Origin: Planctomycetota bacterium
GTDB taxonomy: Bacteria > Planctomycetota > Planctomycetia > Planctomycetales > Planctomycetaceae
NCBI GenBank assembly: GCA_003388505.1
Contig: QQVO01000076.1
Coordinates: forward strand, 159,857-223,856
Length of the DNA stretch: 64,000 nucleotides
Direction of reading: 5' to 3'
Shown one piece after another: positions 18,152-26,414 of this stretch (positions are counted from its first letter, which is position 1; each line of letters begins with the position of its first letter). The notes under the pieces were generated by a model that did not search any database, was not told the origin of the DNA, and saw nothing but the letters and a program-made list of their open reading frames with translations. The position numbers and the translations under genes are program-made.

Positions 18152-18706
18152 ATGGGATTCGTGAGTGACCCTCAGCAGACGGCCGACTCTTCATCATGTT
18201 CCGCTGCGTTTCCTCCGTACCGGTACACATCCGATCGGGAGCGCAGGCCGCTGGCGGACGATCCGGAAGGGATCAAAGCGATGGAAGAGTATGTTCCCGA
18301 GCCGCTTGATCCGGTCCACTGGCGGCGGTGCGGCGTGTATCTGTTCGCGATCGAACTGTTCAATACCGGCCGGTACTGGGAGGCGCACGAGGAGTGGGAG
18401 GCGCTGTGGGTGCTGGCCGGGCGGCAGGGCGTGTTGGCGGACTTTCTGAAAGGTCTGATCAAGCTGGCCGCAGCCGGAGTCAAGTGCCGCGAGAAACGGA
18501 TCAACGGCGTCGCGCGGCATGCGGCGCGGGGGGTGGAGTTGTTCGGTTCTGTGCGCGCTGCGACCGGCGGCGATCGGTTGGCAGGTCTTTCACTGGCGGA
18601 CTTAATTCGGGAAGCAAAGCAGATTCAGTCCGATGCGGAAGAGGGGAAGTACCCGGGAGATCCGACCGCCGAGGTCATCTATTCATTCGGGCTGCGGCCG
18701 GAATAG
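18152..18706 (+). CDS. DUF309 domain protein
   Basis: This is a 184-residue protein. The DUF309 signature is FNTGRYWEAHEEWEALW near residues 68-84, followed by FLKGLIKLAAAGVKC and a helical end. Family members are small all-helical proteins of unknown biochemical role. The start is uncertain: an in-frame ATG at 18080 would add 24 residues, but 18152 (MGFVSDPQQ) gives a more family-like length. It is transcribed divergently from the STAS gene. The following gap is repeat DNA. Confidence 0.8.
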   Translation: MGFVSDPQQTADSSSCSAAFPPYRYTSDRERRPLADDPEGIKAMEEYVPEPLDPVHWRRCGVYLFAIELFNTGRYWEAHEEWEALWVLAGRQGVLADFLKGLIKLAAAGVKCREKRINGVARHAARGVELFGSVRAATGGDRLAGLSLADLIREAKQIQSDAEEGKYPGDPTAEVIYSFGLRPE

Positions 18707-18747
18707 AAGCGTCCCCCTGCGGGACGCGGCTGGAGCCCTGTCGGCGC

Positions 18748-19050
18748 CTGTCGTTTCCAGACATCTCTCGATCCCCGTTCGAGTGACTCTCCGAGAGAGT
18801 CGAATGGAACGCGGATGACCCCAGCGCGGGCCTTGCCCGCAACCCAATCACGTAGCGCACGCAGCCTTGCGTGCGTCCCGCTGATCGCAGAGGCCGCTGA
18901 CGCACGCTGGCCGCGTGCGCTACGGACAAACGCGACAATTTGCGGAGGACGACAAACTCTCAACAGTGAGTACCACGGATGGGACCGATTCTCAATGATT
19001 GCTCTCTGTGGAGTGCAGCCTATTCACGCCTGGATCGGTGCGGCAGGCCG
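18748..19050 (+). mobile_element. MITE-like family A copy interrupted by another insertion
   Basis: The left part (CTGTCGTTTCC, CATCTCTCGATCCCCGTTC, up to GCGGATGACC at 18820) matches family A. The match resumes at ACCACGGATGGGACCGAT (from about 18972) and continues to CCTGGATCGGTGCGG near 19050, where it is truncated. About 150 foreign bases (18821-18971) separate the halves and include the palindromic element at 18852-18923. No gene lies in this 444-base gap. Confidence 0.7.
18852..18923. repeat. Palindromic element inside interrupted MITE
   Basis: GTAGCGCACGC at 18852-18862 and its exact reverse complement GCGTGCGCTAC at 18913-18923 bound 50 bases that contain further inner complementary tracts (GCAGCCTTGCGTGC). 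This is REPIN-like in layout, but its sequence differs from the ACTGGC family. Confidence 0.65.
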
Positions 19051-19150
19051 AATGTTGCTCGTGGTCCGCAGAGCGGACCTTGCTTCTGGGTTTCCCTCTG
19101 GGGAACCGGCCTGCGACGTGGACGATCCTGCGGCGTCCAGGAACAGTGCA

Positions 19151-19648
19151 TCAACGAGCATCCGCCCAGTCTTTATTGAGCAATCGTTGTTCGATGCGGT
19201 AGGCGTGATACAGGTCGTGGAGGGCGATGTGGCGGAACATGATGAAGACCGAGTAGTGTGAATACTCGCCATGCTCCGCGGTGATGCTCCATTCTTCGGG
19301 CGTCAACTTACGGAGGTGGTCCAGCATCGCGCGTCGCTCGCGCGAGAACCGCTCCATGGCCTCGTCGAGGTCGACCTTGAGCAGTGCATCATCGGGATCG
19401 TCGTTTGCCGGCTCGTAGGGCTCGATGACAGGAGCCGGGTCGGACAGGATGTATTCCAGCCGGGTCATCATCAGCGGCTGCACGGCGGGCAGGTGGCAGG
19501 CATGCTCGTGAGCCGACCAGACGCCCGGTGCGGGTCGCCGCTTGAGGATCGCGGCTGGGACTTCTCTGACCAGCGGGACGACCAACTTCGGACCGAAATC
19601 GAGTTGCTGCAGGATGTTGTCAATGTGACCGGGATCGGGCTGTTTCAT
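19151..19648 (-). CDS. DinB family protein
   Basis: This is a 165-residue protein. It has the DinB four-helix-bundle pattern: WSAHEHACHL near residue 43 and HIALHDLYHAYRIEQ near the C-terminus supply the three His residues that bind a metal in this fold. Family members include thiol-dependent S-transferases (the bacillithiol-linked BstA group), which may be relevant because a PIG-L deacetylase lies 13 kb away; that link is inference. It is monocistronic. The 384-base gap upstream (19649-20032) shows nothing recognised. Confidence 0.85.
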   Translation of the reverse strand: MKQPDPGHIDNILQQLDFGPKLVVPLVREVPAAILKRRPAPGVWSAHEHACHLPAVQPLMMTRLEYILSDPAPVIEPYEPANDDPDDALLKVDLDEAMERFSRERRAMLDHLRKLTPEEWSITAEHGEYSHYSVFIMFRHIALHDLYHAYRIEQRLLNKDWADAR

Positions 19649-20032
19649 GGGATCTCGTTAATGCGGACTTCAGAGACGGTTTTACGATTTTACGATGGCA
19701 GATGGTCGGTTCGCTCCTGGCGATTTGCCGCGGTTTGACTTGAGCGCTCCCCTCCGGATCGCGGCTATACAGAAACTGTCAGTCGCGGTCGGCATTTGTG
19801 CAATGCAGCACGACGCATTGCCGAACCTCGCACAGACCTCCGTGTCTCCTGCATTGACACAGTCAGAGCGCGAACAGTTCTGTTCCATTGCGGGCGGATC
19901 GCAAAAACCAAGTGTCCACGGACATGATGAGGATGCATCCGGATCGTTGAAAGGGGGGCGGTTCGAGCCGTCGGGTTCACCACTTCGTATGATGGTCTGG
20001 AGCGGCGGCGTCAATCGAAACAGGAGTCGAAC

Positions 20033-20707
20033 ATGAGCATCTCAATTCTCGAGCGGGAAACGATCGCCAACCTGGAGGTGGACAACGACCTCTTCCCGGG
20101 TGAACTCCCCGGCCAGGCCCAGGCGACGCTTGGCTACGGCCGGCTGCTGGCGGAACAGGCAGCGACGCGGCGGCGGAACGCGCTGTGGCGGACGCTGGCG
20201 GAACTCGACGTGCTGCCGTTCACCGGCAGCAGCGTCGAAGCCTACAAGCAGGCTTGCGCCCGGCGGGCAAACCGGCGGATTGCCGAAGCGGCGCTGGCAA
20301 CGGTCGGCCTGAGCGCACTGGTCGCGCTCGTCGCACTGCCGCTGCTTTTGTTTACGGCGCTCTTCGGTTTCGCGAACGCCGCGTTCTATTCCGCATTGGC
20401 GTTTTCGGCGGGCACGGTGATTGCCGTGGCAGCCGGTGTGGTCGAATCGCGGTACTCCGTCGAGCGGGAGTGGACGATGCGCGAGCTGTCGGACTACGCC
20501 GAGCCGGTCCCGGAGTTCGTGCTGCAGACGGCCGTGGAGGTCAAGCAGGCGCACCCGGACGCGGAGTTCCACGTCTGCACGCTGGAGGAGAATCGGGTCG
20601 TCGTCGATCCGTTCCTGGTGCTTCGCATCCAGGAAGGGGGCGCGGAGCGCGACTACTACCTCGAGGTGTGGAACGAATCGCGCTTCGACGGCCGGCGCGA
20701 AGCGTAA
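20033..20707 (+). CDS. Membrane protein, two-TM hairpin, unknown
   Basis: This is a 224-residue protein. The N-terminal 80 residues are helical and polar, followed by two adjacent membrane segments at about 85-110 (LSALVALVALPLLLFTALFGF) and 113-138, then a soluble C-terminal domain of about 85 residues (EFVLQTAVEVKQAHPDAEFH). I do not recognise a family. A strong terminator follows at once, so this is an independent unit. Confidence 0.75.
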   Translation: MSISILERETIANLEVDNDLFPGELPGQAQATLGYGRLLAEQAATRRRNALWRTLAELDVLPFTGSSVEAYKQACARRANRRIAEAALATVGLSALVALVALPLLLFTALFGFANAAFYSALAFSAGTVIAVAAGVVESRYSVEREWTMRELSDYAEPVPEFVLQTAVEVKQAHPDAEFHVCTLEENRVVVDPFLVLRIQEGGAERDYYLEVWNESRFDGRREA

Positions 20708-20718
20708 CCTGCAGAGGA

Positions 20719-20750
20719 CGGCCCCGGTTCTGCGGAAACCGGGGCCGTTT
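20719..20750 (+). terminator. Rho-independent terminator
   Basis: An 11-bp GC-rich stem, CGGCCCCGGTT (20719-20729) with AACCGGGGCCG (20737-20747), closes a 7-base loop and is followed by TTT. It sits 12 bases after the stop of the 20033-20707 gene. It is the only textbook terminator I noticed. Confidence 0.85.
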
Positions 20751-20800
20751 CGTGCGCAACGGGCTCTGGCGGATCGTGCCCCGATGCCGATTCGAGACGG

Positions 20801-20825
20801 CACTGGCGGAACGCCAGTGGCACCC
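20801..20825. repeat. Single REP palindrome (ACTGGC family)
   Basis: CACTGGCGGAACGCCAGTG followed by GCACCC matches one arm of the REPIN at 15604-15679, but with GGAAC in the loop in place of TTT. A second weak half-copy (CGAACGCCAATGGCA) follows at about 20830. Confidence 0.6.
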
Positions 20826-21002
20826 TGCGCCGAACGCCAATGGCAATTCTTGAAGAGAGCAGAGAATGCGGGGCGTCAGTGGGCGCAACACTGCAAGGGA
20901 GGGCGGCTGTGCCATTCGTGATCGATCCCTTGCATGAACAGGGCGTGATCGAATCGTGCGGCGTCCGGCGAGAGCTTAGCGGTTCGCCGCGGCGAGAACT
21001 CA

Positions 21003-21302
21003 TTTTGCGTCGCGCGACATGACGATCTGGCTGTCACGGGATCCCAACACGAGATTGTCGGCAGTCACAGAGATTATCTGCCATTTGAGGTGTGGACTTC
21101 GTCGCAGTCGCAGGCACATCAGCGCATTCACCGGGTAGAAAAGCGGAGTTTCCCTGAGGACGGGCGGCGGCAGCCCGCAGTAGCGTGCATAGTCGTGTCG
21201 CAGAAGCGCTCGCGGCGAATCACACCGGGGAAGCCGATGTGCTATCTCAGGAAGCCGGCGCTTCTCGCGTGTGCCGTTGTGATCGATCTCTACTGCCACA
21301 AC
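21003..21302 (-). CDS. Possible small protein (doubtful)
   Basis: A minus-strand frame with a GTG near 21302 gives about 99 residues (VEIDHNGTREKRRLPEIAH and later HLKWQIISVTADNLVLGS). The composition is protein-like, but there is no recognised family, no clear ribosome site and weaker third-position GC than in neighbours. It may be chance. The remainder of the 20751-21377 gap has no other candidate. Confidence 0.22.
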
Positions 21303-21377
21303 GACGAATGACTTCGCAGCGCCCCTCCCCCCACGGGGCGAACCTACGGTTCCAACTCGGCTTGAAAGGCGAGACCC

Positions 21378-21602
21378 GTGACACTGTTCATCATTTTCGG
21401 CATCGACAGCAAGACGAAGGCGAAGCCGGTGGGCCACCATCACTGTCCGGCCTGCCAGGCGGAGCGGACGTTCACGGAACTCCGCCGGTCGCGATGGTTC
21501 TCGCTCTTCTTCATTCCGATCATCCCGCTCGGCAGCAGCAGCCTCGGCCGCGTGCAGTGCACGACTTGCGGCAGTGAGTACAACGAGGAAGCGGTGACCT
21601 GA
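21378..21602 (+). CDS. Small zinc-ribbon protein (zinc_ribbon_15-like)
   Basis: This is a 74-residue protein with a GTG start. The N-terminus TLFIIFGIDSK is typical of the zinc-ribbon 15 group. Two Cys pairs, CPAC and CTTC, flank a hydrophobic segment WFSLFFIPIIPLG. It probably binds one zinc and may associate with the membrane. The molecular role is unknown. The following 21603-21958 gap shows no gene and no recognised repeat. Confidence 0.75.
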   Translation: MTLFIIFGIDSKTKAKPVGHHHCPACQAERTFTELRRSRWFSLFFIPIIPLGSSSLGRVQCTTCGSEYNEEAVT

Positions 21603-21958
21603 AGCGCCGTACGCCCCGCCGTCCTAGCCCGAATTATTGTTCACCACTGAGGCACGAAGGAGTTTGGGCGGGCGTCCGACACCACCGGTGCCGCAGGATG
21701 CGCAAGTGTCCCGCGATGATGAATGGGTCGTGTCGATTCGTCACGCGGCAACCGTGTTGGAATTGCGTCAGGAATCACGCCAGGCGGCCCACAGATTTCC
21801 TCGATGGCAGCACACCATGCAAACATACTGCGAGCGGGATTTCGCCTTTGTTCCTTTTCTCCGTGTGCTCTGTGCCTCTGTGGTGCAACTCTCGATGAAC
21901 TATCCGGGACACTATAACGGCGTCGTTGACCGTCGTGGTCGGCTCCGTAGTCGTTCCA

Positions 21959-22813
21959 TCAAGTGCGGGGCACGATGATCCTCCGATACCGGCAGAGGAT
22001 AAGTCCGGAAAACAGCCCGTAAGCAATCAATCCGATTGCCACCAGCCCCAGCAGCCAGGGACCGAAGGACTGATTCGAGAGTCGGCTCAGTGCCTGTCCG
22101 ATCCCAATCGCTTCACTCGGATCCGTCGTGACGGCAGCGAACATCAATCCGCCGCCGATCAGGAAATACACCACGCCGCGAGCCGCGAAGCCGGCCCGTC
22201 CGGTCCGCTCCGACCAGGTCACTTCCGTGGCGCTCATTTCGTGCGACTTCAACATCTTCTGAAAATCGGCGGTTGCCGCACGGTAGCATTGATAAGCCCC
22301 GGTCCCAATGATGGCGAGGCCGACGAGCCCGACAAGCACCTGGCCGAACGGCTGTTGCATCAGCCACGCCGTCCAGTGTTCGGCGGATTGACCGCCTCCC
22401 CCGCTTGAACCGGCGGAACTGACCACCAGGCGGATCGCCTCCACGCCCAGCAACGTGTACACAACGCCACTGCAGACATATCCCGCCCGCACGGCGATTC
22501 CTTTGGCGTCCGCCCTCTTGTGCTCGGGATCGAAACCTGCCTGGACGAAACGCCAGGCTGCGTAACCGAATAATCCAATACCGACGATCACCAGCAGAAA
22601 CTGGCCCAGCGGCTGGCTGCCGATCTCGCTCAATGCACCGCGCGGGCCGGTGGTTTCGCCGCCGGAACCGAATGCGATCTGAATGGCCAAGCCGCCGATG
22701 ACGGCGTAGACCAGCCCTTTCGCCGCGTATCCGCAACGGGCCAGCAATTCGATCCATCGCTCCTTATCGTGGGGGGCCGAATTTCGAATCGTTTCTGCTG
22801 TTGATTGGGCCAC
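21959..22813 (-). CDS. DUF1206 membrane protein
   Basis: This is a 284-residue protein with a GTG start at 22813, preceded by AAAGGTGG. It has three repeats of a two-helix unit, each opening with an aromatic-Gly pattern: ARCGYAAKGLVYAVIGG, VRAGYVCSGVVYTLLGV and GRAGFAARGVVYFLIGG. That is the DUF1206 signature, with about six membrane segments. Function is unknown; it is often found near stress or envelope genes. The open frame upstream of 22813 overlaps the DedA gene and is not coding. Confidence 0.88.
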   Translation of the reverse strand: MAQSTAETIRNSAPHDKERWIELLARCGYAAKGLVYAVIGGLAIQIAFGSGGETTGPRGALSEIGSQPLGQFLLVIVGIGLFGYAAWRFVQAGFDPEHKRADAKGIAVRAGYVCSGVVYTLLGVEAIRLVVSSAGSSGGGGQSAEHWTAWLMQQPFGQVLVGLVGLAIIGTGAYQCYRAATADFQKMLKSHEMSATEVTWSERTGRAGFAARGVVYFLIGGGLMFAAVTTDPSEAIGIGQALSRLSNQSFGPWLLGLVAIGLIAYGLFSGLILCRYRRIIVPRT

Positions 22814-22976
22814 GTTGCACCACCTTTCGGTTTTTTGTGTGTTCGGCCGGCTCCTCGGCCGAGAAGCGACCGACTCGGCTGGAGCGAACCATCCGTTTCC
22901 ACCGACGGTAACCGGCGTGGTTGGCGACTCCCACGGGAGAATCACTGATCCGGCTATGGGATTTCCCCAGGTCGGC

Positions 22977-23594
22977 TCAGGCGGGGGAGGACTGCTGCTT
23001 CTCCCGCTTCCGCACGATGATCCGGGCGACGTACCAGACACAGAGAAACACGAAGACTCCCACGCCGATCCATTTGACGACGGTGGCAATCGCCTCGTGC
23101 TGGCCTTGCAGCCAGTAGCCCGCTACGGCCAGCAACGCGGTCCAGGCGGCCGTGCCGATCGTCGTGTAGACGAGATATTGTGCCAGCGGCATCTCGGCGA
23201 AACCGGCCGGAACGCCGATCAGCGTGCGAATTCCGGGCACCAACCGGCCGATCAGAATGGCCCACCGGCCGTAGTGATCGAACCAATCATCGGCCCGTTC
23301 GATTTCCTTGCGATTCGTTCCCAACCAGTGGCCGTGCCGATCGGCCCAGTCGGCGAACCGCTCCGTCCCCACATACCGGGCGATGCCATACCACGGAAGG
23401 CTGCCGAGCACCGCGCCGATCGTGCCGGCGACGATCATCCCGATCAGCGAGTGATCGCCCCTGCTGGCCGACGCGCCGGCCGCCGGCATCACGATCTCGG
23501 AGGGAATCGGCGGAAGGATGTTCTCAGCGAGCATCAACAGCGCCACGCCCACATAACCCACCGACTTCACGGTCTCCAGAATAAAATCTTCCAT
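22977..23594 (-). CDS. DedA family membrane protein
   Basis: This is a 205-residue protein. It has the DedA/SNARE-associated (VTT) hallmarks ENILPPIPSEIVMPAAG near the N-terminus and FDHYGRWAILIGRLVPGIRTLIGVPAG in the middle, plus two C-terminal membrane helices. The family includes lipid scramblases and supports proton-motive force and envelope homeostasis. It lies upstream of DUF1206 on the same strand with 163 bases between. The 111-bp tandem repeats lie just upstream of its start. Confidence 0.92.
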   Translation of the reverse strand: MEDFILETVKSVGYVGVALLMLAENILPPIPSEIVMPAAGASASRGDHSLIGMIVAGTIGAVLGSLPWYGIARYVGTERFADWADRHGHWLGTNRKEIERADDWFDHYGRWAILIGRLVPGIRTLIGVPAGFAEMPLAQYLVYTTIGTAAWTALLAVAGYWLQGQHEAIATVVKWIGVGVFVFLCVWYVARIIVRKREKQQSSPA

Positions 23595-23610
23595 CGCGGG
23601 ACCACCGCTC

Positions 23611-23831
23611 TAACGAGGCAGGGCCTCGAATCATGCGAGCTGCCGCTCGAAAGCGGGAACCCGCTCCCGTTGGTCGCTGAAACTTGACCCAAGTGCCACG
23701 AGTTCCGAAAACAAAGTAACCTAACAGGGCAGGGCCTCGAATCATGCGAGCTGCCGCTCGAAAGTGGGAACCCGCTCCCGTCGGTCGCTGAAACTTGACC
23801 CAAGTGCAACAACTGCTGGGAAGAAAGCACC
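23611..23831 (+). repeat. 111-bp tandem repeat, locus 2 (two units)
   Basis: Units begin at 23611 (TAACGAGGCAGGGCCTCGAA) and 23722 (TAACAGGGCAGGGCCTCGAA), giving a period of 111 identical to the locus at 11010. Both contain CTCGAAAG(C/T)GGGAACCCGC and GTCGCTGAAACTTGACCCAA. The array fills the gap between DedA and DUF4112. Confidence 0.8.
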
Positions 23832-24317
23832 CTACGGGGCTGCCGACCGGCGCTGAAGCCGTTCTTTCATCAGCCGCATGTTCTTCTTGTTCGCCTTGAA
23901 CGTTGCATCGAACAGGTCGCCGATGAGCGGCACCGATCCGAGCAAAGTGTCCAGGCCGACGTTCCCGGCCATTCTCATCAGGGTCCGTTTCGGCAAACCG
24001 AGCCGCCGCGCCTCGAAAATAATGTAGGCCGACAAGAGAGCCGTCGTGAGGTCTCCCACGCCTGGCACGAGACCGATGATGCTGTCCCATCCGACGCGGA
24101 ATTTCGTGCCGGGAATCTGAAACGCCTCATCCAGGAGTGAGGCGAACCGCTCAAGTCGTTCCACGCGGCGCTGATGCTCCGGTGCGACACGGGAACTTGA
24201 CCGACGCTCCTGACCCCGCTCGACCATGCGGTGCCCTCGGCTTGATGAACGGGAGGCAACAGATTGTTTCGGCATCCCACTGAATCCTGACGGTTCAATT
24301 CTATTCATGGCGATCAT
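23832..24317 (-). CDS. DUF4112 membrane-associated protein
   Basis: This is a 161-residue protein. The first 50 residues are polar and Ser/Arg rich. The DUF4112 core follows: LERFASLLDEAFQIPGTKFR, GWDSIIGLVPGVGDLTTALL, and VGLDTLLGSVPLIGDLFDA. It probably has two membrane-inserting segments around the paired PG(V/L)GD motifs. Function is unknown. ATG 24317 or ATG 24308 could be used. Upstream 24318-24592 holds nothing recognised. Confidence 0.87.
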   Translation of the reverse strand: MIAMNRIEPSGFSGMPKQSVASRSSSRGHRMVERGQERRSSSRVAPEHQRRVERLERFASLLDEAFQIPGTKFRVGWDSIIGLVPGVGDLTTALLSAYIIFEARRLGLPKRTLMRMAGNVGLDTLLGSVPLIGDLFDATFKANKKNMRLMKERLQRRSAAP

Positions 24318-24592
24318 CTGGTCACTCCATGGCAGTTATCGACGACGACTCGTGGAGTCGAATCACAGTGGGGGGATCGTATCGCTTCCGGGGCGCGAGC
24401 GGCTTCAGTCAAAGCACGGAACTTGCTCTGGAAAAGCTGCGAAAGGCGCATCCGGAATCCACCGACCACTTGCCGAATCGTAGGGGAATTCCCTGAGGTC
24501 AAACCGCGGAGTGTCATTGACGCGGCAATTCGCCGCGAGGCTTAAACTTGGATCGAACAAGCACTCGATTGGACAGTCAGGAAGCGAGAGCC

Positions 24593-24946
24593 ATGAGCAA
24601 GCCCCATATCCCCGCAGCGGATCGCGACCTTGCCAACGAGGATCCGCATGTGCCGCCCGCGTCGCGGCAAACGAGCACGTTCACGAACAATCTGTTCGGA
24701 TCGCTCGTCATCGGGTTCGGCATAGCCGTCATCGTCATGGCGATCGTCGCAGCGATCTTCAACGTCTCACCGTTGCCTCGCGACCTGTACCGCGCGGACG
24801 AAGTGATGGCGGCTGTCTGGGCGATGCTCGCCGGCCTGTGCCTGGTCGGCTGCGGAGTCACGATTATGCGGCGTGGGACCGTGTGGCCTCTCGTCATGCT
24901 GGTCGCCGCGATTATCTGCGGATTTCTCTCGTCTGCTTTCGCCTGA
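24593..24946 (+). CDS. Small three-TM membrane protein, unknown
   Basis: This is a 117-residue protein. The polar N-terminus is followed by three predicted membrane segments at about 37-58 (GSLVIGFGIAVIVMAIVAAIF), 71-92 (AAVWAMLAGLCLVGCGVTIM) and 97-116. No family is recognised. It lies 79 bases upstream of the PH-domain gene on the same strand, so co-transcription is possible. Confidence 0.65.
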   Translation: MSKPHIPAADRDLANEDPHVPPASRQTSTFTNNLFGSLVIGFGIAVIVMAIVAAIFNVSPLPRDLYRADEVMAAVWAMLAGLCLVGCGVTIMRRGTVWPLVMLVAAIICGFLSSAFA

Positions 24947-25025
24947 TCAGGAAATCGCGCGGCTTTGATCCGAGATCCGTCGACGATCTGCAACACACGT
25001 TATCCACCGGCCCGGAGATCCTGGA

Positions 25026-25694
25026 ATGGCTGCCACCACCGATGAACTGACTTACCAGTGCCCTCACTGCAAATCGAATGTTCGTGTGGCGAGCGCCATG
25101 ATGGGCGAACTCGTTGATTGCCCCGAATGCAATCGTCAGTTTCAGGCCGAGGCGCCCATCGCCCGGCCCAGTTCGGATGAGTTCGGGCGCGGCTCTTCAG
25201 CCCGGAAGACCGTTGAGCAGCACGCCGACGACGAGCGCGTTCTGCGCGAAGTGCATCCCGCCGTGTTCCGAAGCCACATTCTTCTCACGCTGTTGATGAT
25301 CCTTGCCGGTGTCGCCGGCATCGCGGCCATCCTGATGCAGCTTGCCGGAGCGGCGCTGTTCGGTCTGGAGGGCGTGACGTTGTTGATCCTCGGCAGCGTG
25401 CTGCTCGCCGCGGGGCTGGTTTACTTCCTGTTCCGCTGGGTGCAGGCGATGTCGACGACCTTGCGGGTCACGACGGAGCGGACGATCGCCATCCGGGGCT
25501 TGATTTCCAAATCGACCAACGAGGTGCAACACGACGACGTTCGCAACATCAAGTCGGAACGCAACCTCTGGGAGCGGATGTTCAACTACGGCGACATCGC
25601 ACTCTCCAGTTCCGGTCAGGACGACATGGAAATCATGGTCTACGACATCCCCGATCCCGAGGGAATCATCAAGATCATCCGGACCCACCAGTAA
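25026..25694 (+). CDS. Zinc-finger plus bacterial PH-domain membrane protein
   Basis: This is a 222-residue protein. An N-terminal zinc ribbon with CPHC at residues 12-15 and CPEC near 37-40 is followed by a linker, two membrane helices at about 85-110 and 115-138, and a bacterial PH domain (YdbS/bPH2-like) at 145-222: LRVTTERTIAIRGLISKSTNEV, VRNIKSERNLWERMFNYGDI. PH-domain membrane proteins of this type are linked to envelope stress; the ligand is unknown. Confidence 0.85.
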   Translation: MAATTDELTYQCPHCKSNVRVASAMMGELVDCPECNRQFQAEAPIARPSSDEFGRGSSARKTVEQHADDERVLREVHPAVFRSHILLTLLMILAGVAGIAAILMQLAGAALFGLEGVTLLILGSVLLAAGLVYFLFRWVQAMSTTLRVTTERTIAIRGLISKSTNEVQHDDVRNIKSERNLWERMFNYGDIALSSSGQDDMEIMVYDIPDPEGIIKIIRTHQ

Positions 25695-25820
25695 GGCGGG
25701 CAGCAGCGCGCGGGGCGTGTCGCCAACTGCATCGCACACAGTGTCAGCGCGGTCTTTCGCCGGCCGGGAGTCGCTGCTGTCAACGATCTCGCGAACAGCG
25801 GAATTCGATGAGCCGCCCGC

Positions 25821-26258
25821 TTACGCCTCGGAGGCCCGTTCCACGAAGCCGCGAAACGAAGCGTCGTCGACTTCGACGCCCAGTTCCCGCGCCCGCTGGA
25901 CCGCCTCGTCCGCCGTCCAGTTTTCGGAAACCGCCCTGTCCAGAATGCCCAGAGCGGCGGCGCTTGAGGAATTGTCCCCGTGCATGAAGACCGGTTTGGG
26001 GAGAAGCTTGAGCTTCGAGTGCAGGCTTCGCACGTGGAAATCATCCACCTCACCCTCGGCGACCGGAAAACAGAGGTATGTCAGCCCTGCTTCGGCCGCG
26101 GCCAGGCCCTCGTCGCGGGAGGAAAACTGAGCCGGCGCGTCGGTCGGGCGAAGGTTCAGGATCGCCTTGAAACCGCTCTTCGCCAGGTTCCGGACCGATT
26201 CCTCATCCTCCGGAGAGGCCCCCGCCACGACTTCTTCGCTGATCGTGTATTCCGACAT
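25821..26258 (-). CDS. BLH-type phosphatase homologue lacking the catalytic Cys
   Basis: This is a 145-residue protein. The fold matches the beta-lactamase-hydrolase-associated dual-specificity phosphatase family: FKAILNLRPTDAP, LTYLCFPVAEGEVDD, and a P-loop region after LPKPVFMH. The signature HCxxxxxR is replaced by H93-G-D-N-S-S-S, so both the nucleophilic Cys and the Arg are gone. It is probably a pseudophosphatase. The start at 26258 is preceded by GGGGACATG. It is downstream of the epimerase gene on the same strand. Confidence 0.78.
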   Translation of the reverse strand: MSEYTISEEVVAGASPEDEESVRNLAKSGFKAILNLRPTDAPAQFSSRDEGLAAAEAGLTYLCFPVAEGEVDDFHVRSLHSKLKLLPKPVFMHGDNSSSAAALGILDRAVSENWTADEAVQRARELGVEVDDASFRGFVERASEA

Positions 26259-26414
26259 CATGTCCCCGCTGCAAAGGTGTTCAAACTCGGCCCGAGCGAT
26301 CCTTGTTCGCATAAGACGCGCAAGCAGTCAACCCGACGTCGGTCGGACGGGGCCGGCGACGGTCCGTCGTGAGTGCAAGTTTCGCCGGCGACTCCGACGC
26401 CGACCAGGTTCGTA

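Noticed and set aside
23567..23830. Minus-strand ORF made of internal repeats (SSGSSHDSRPC repeated)
   Set aside because: It is a translation of the 111-bp tandem units, not a repeat protein.
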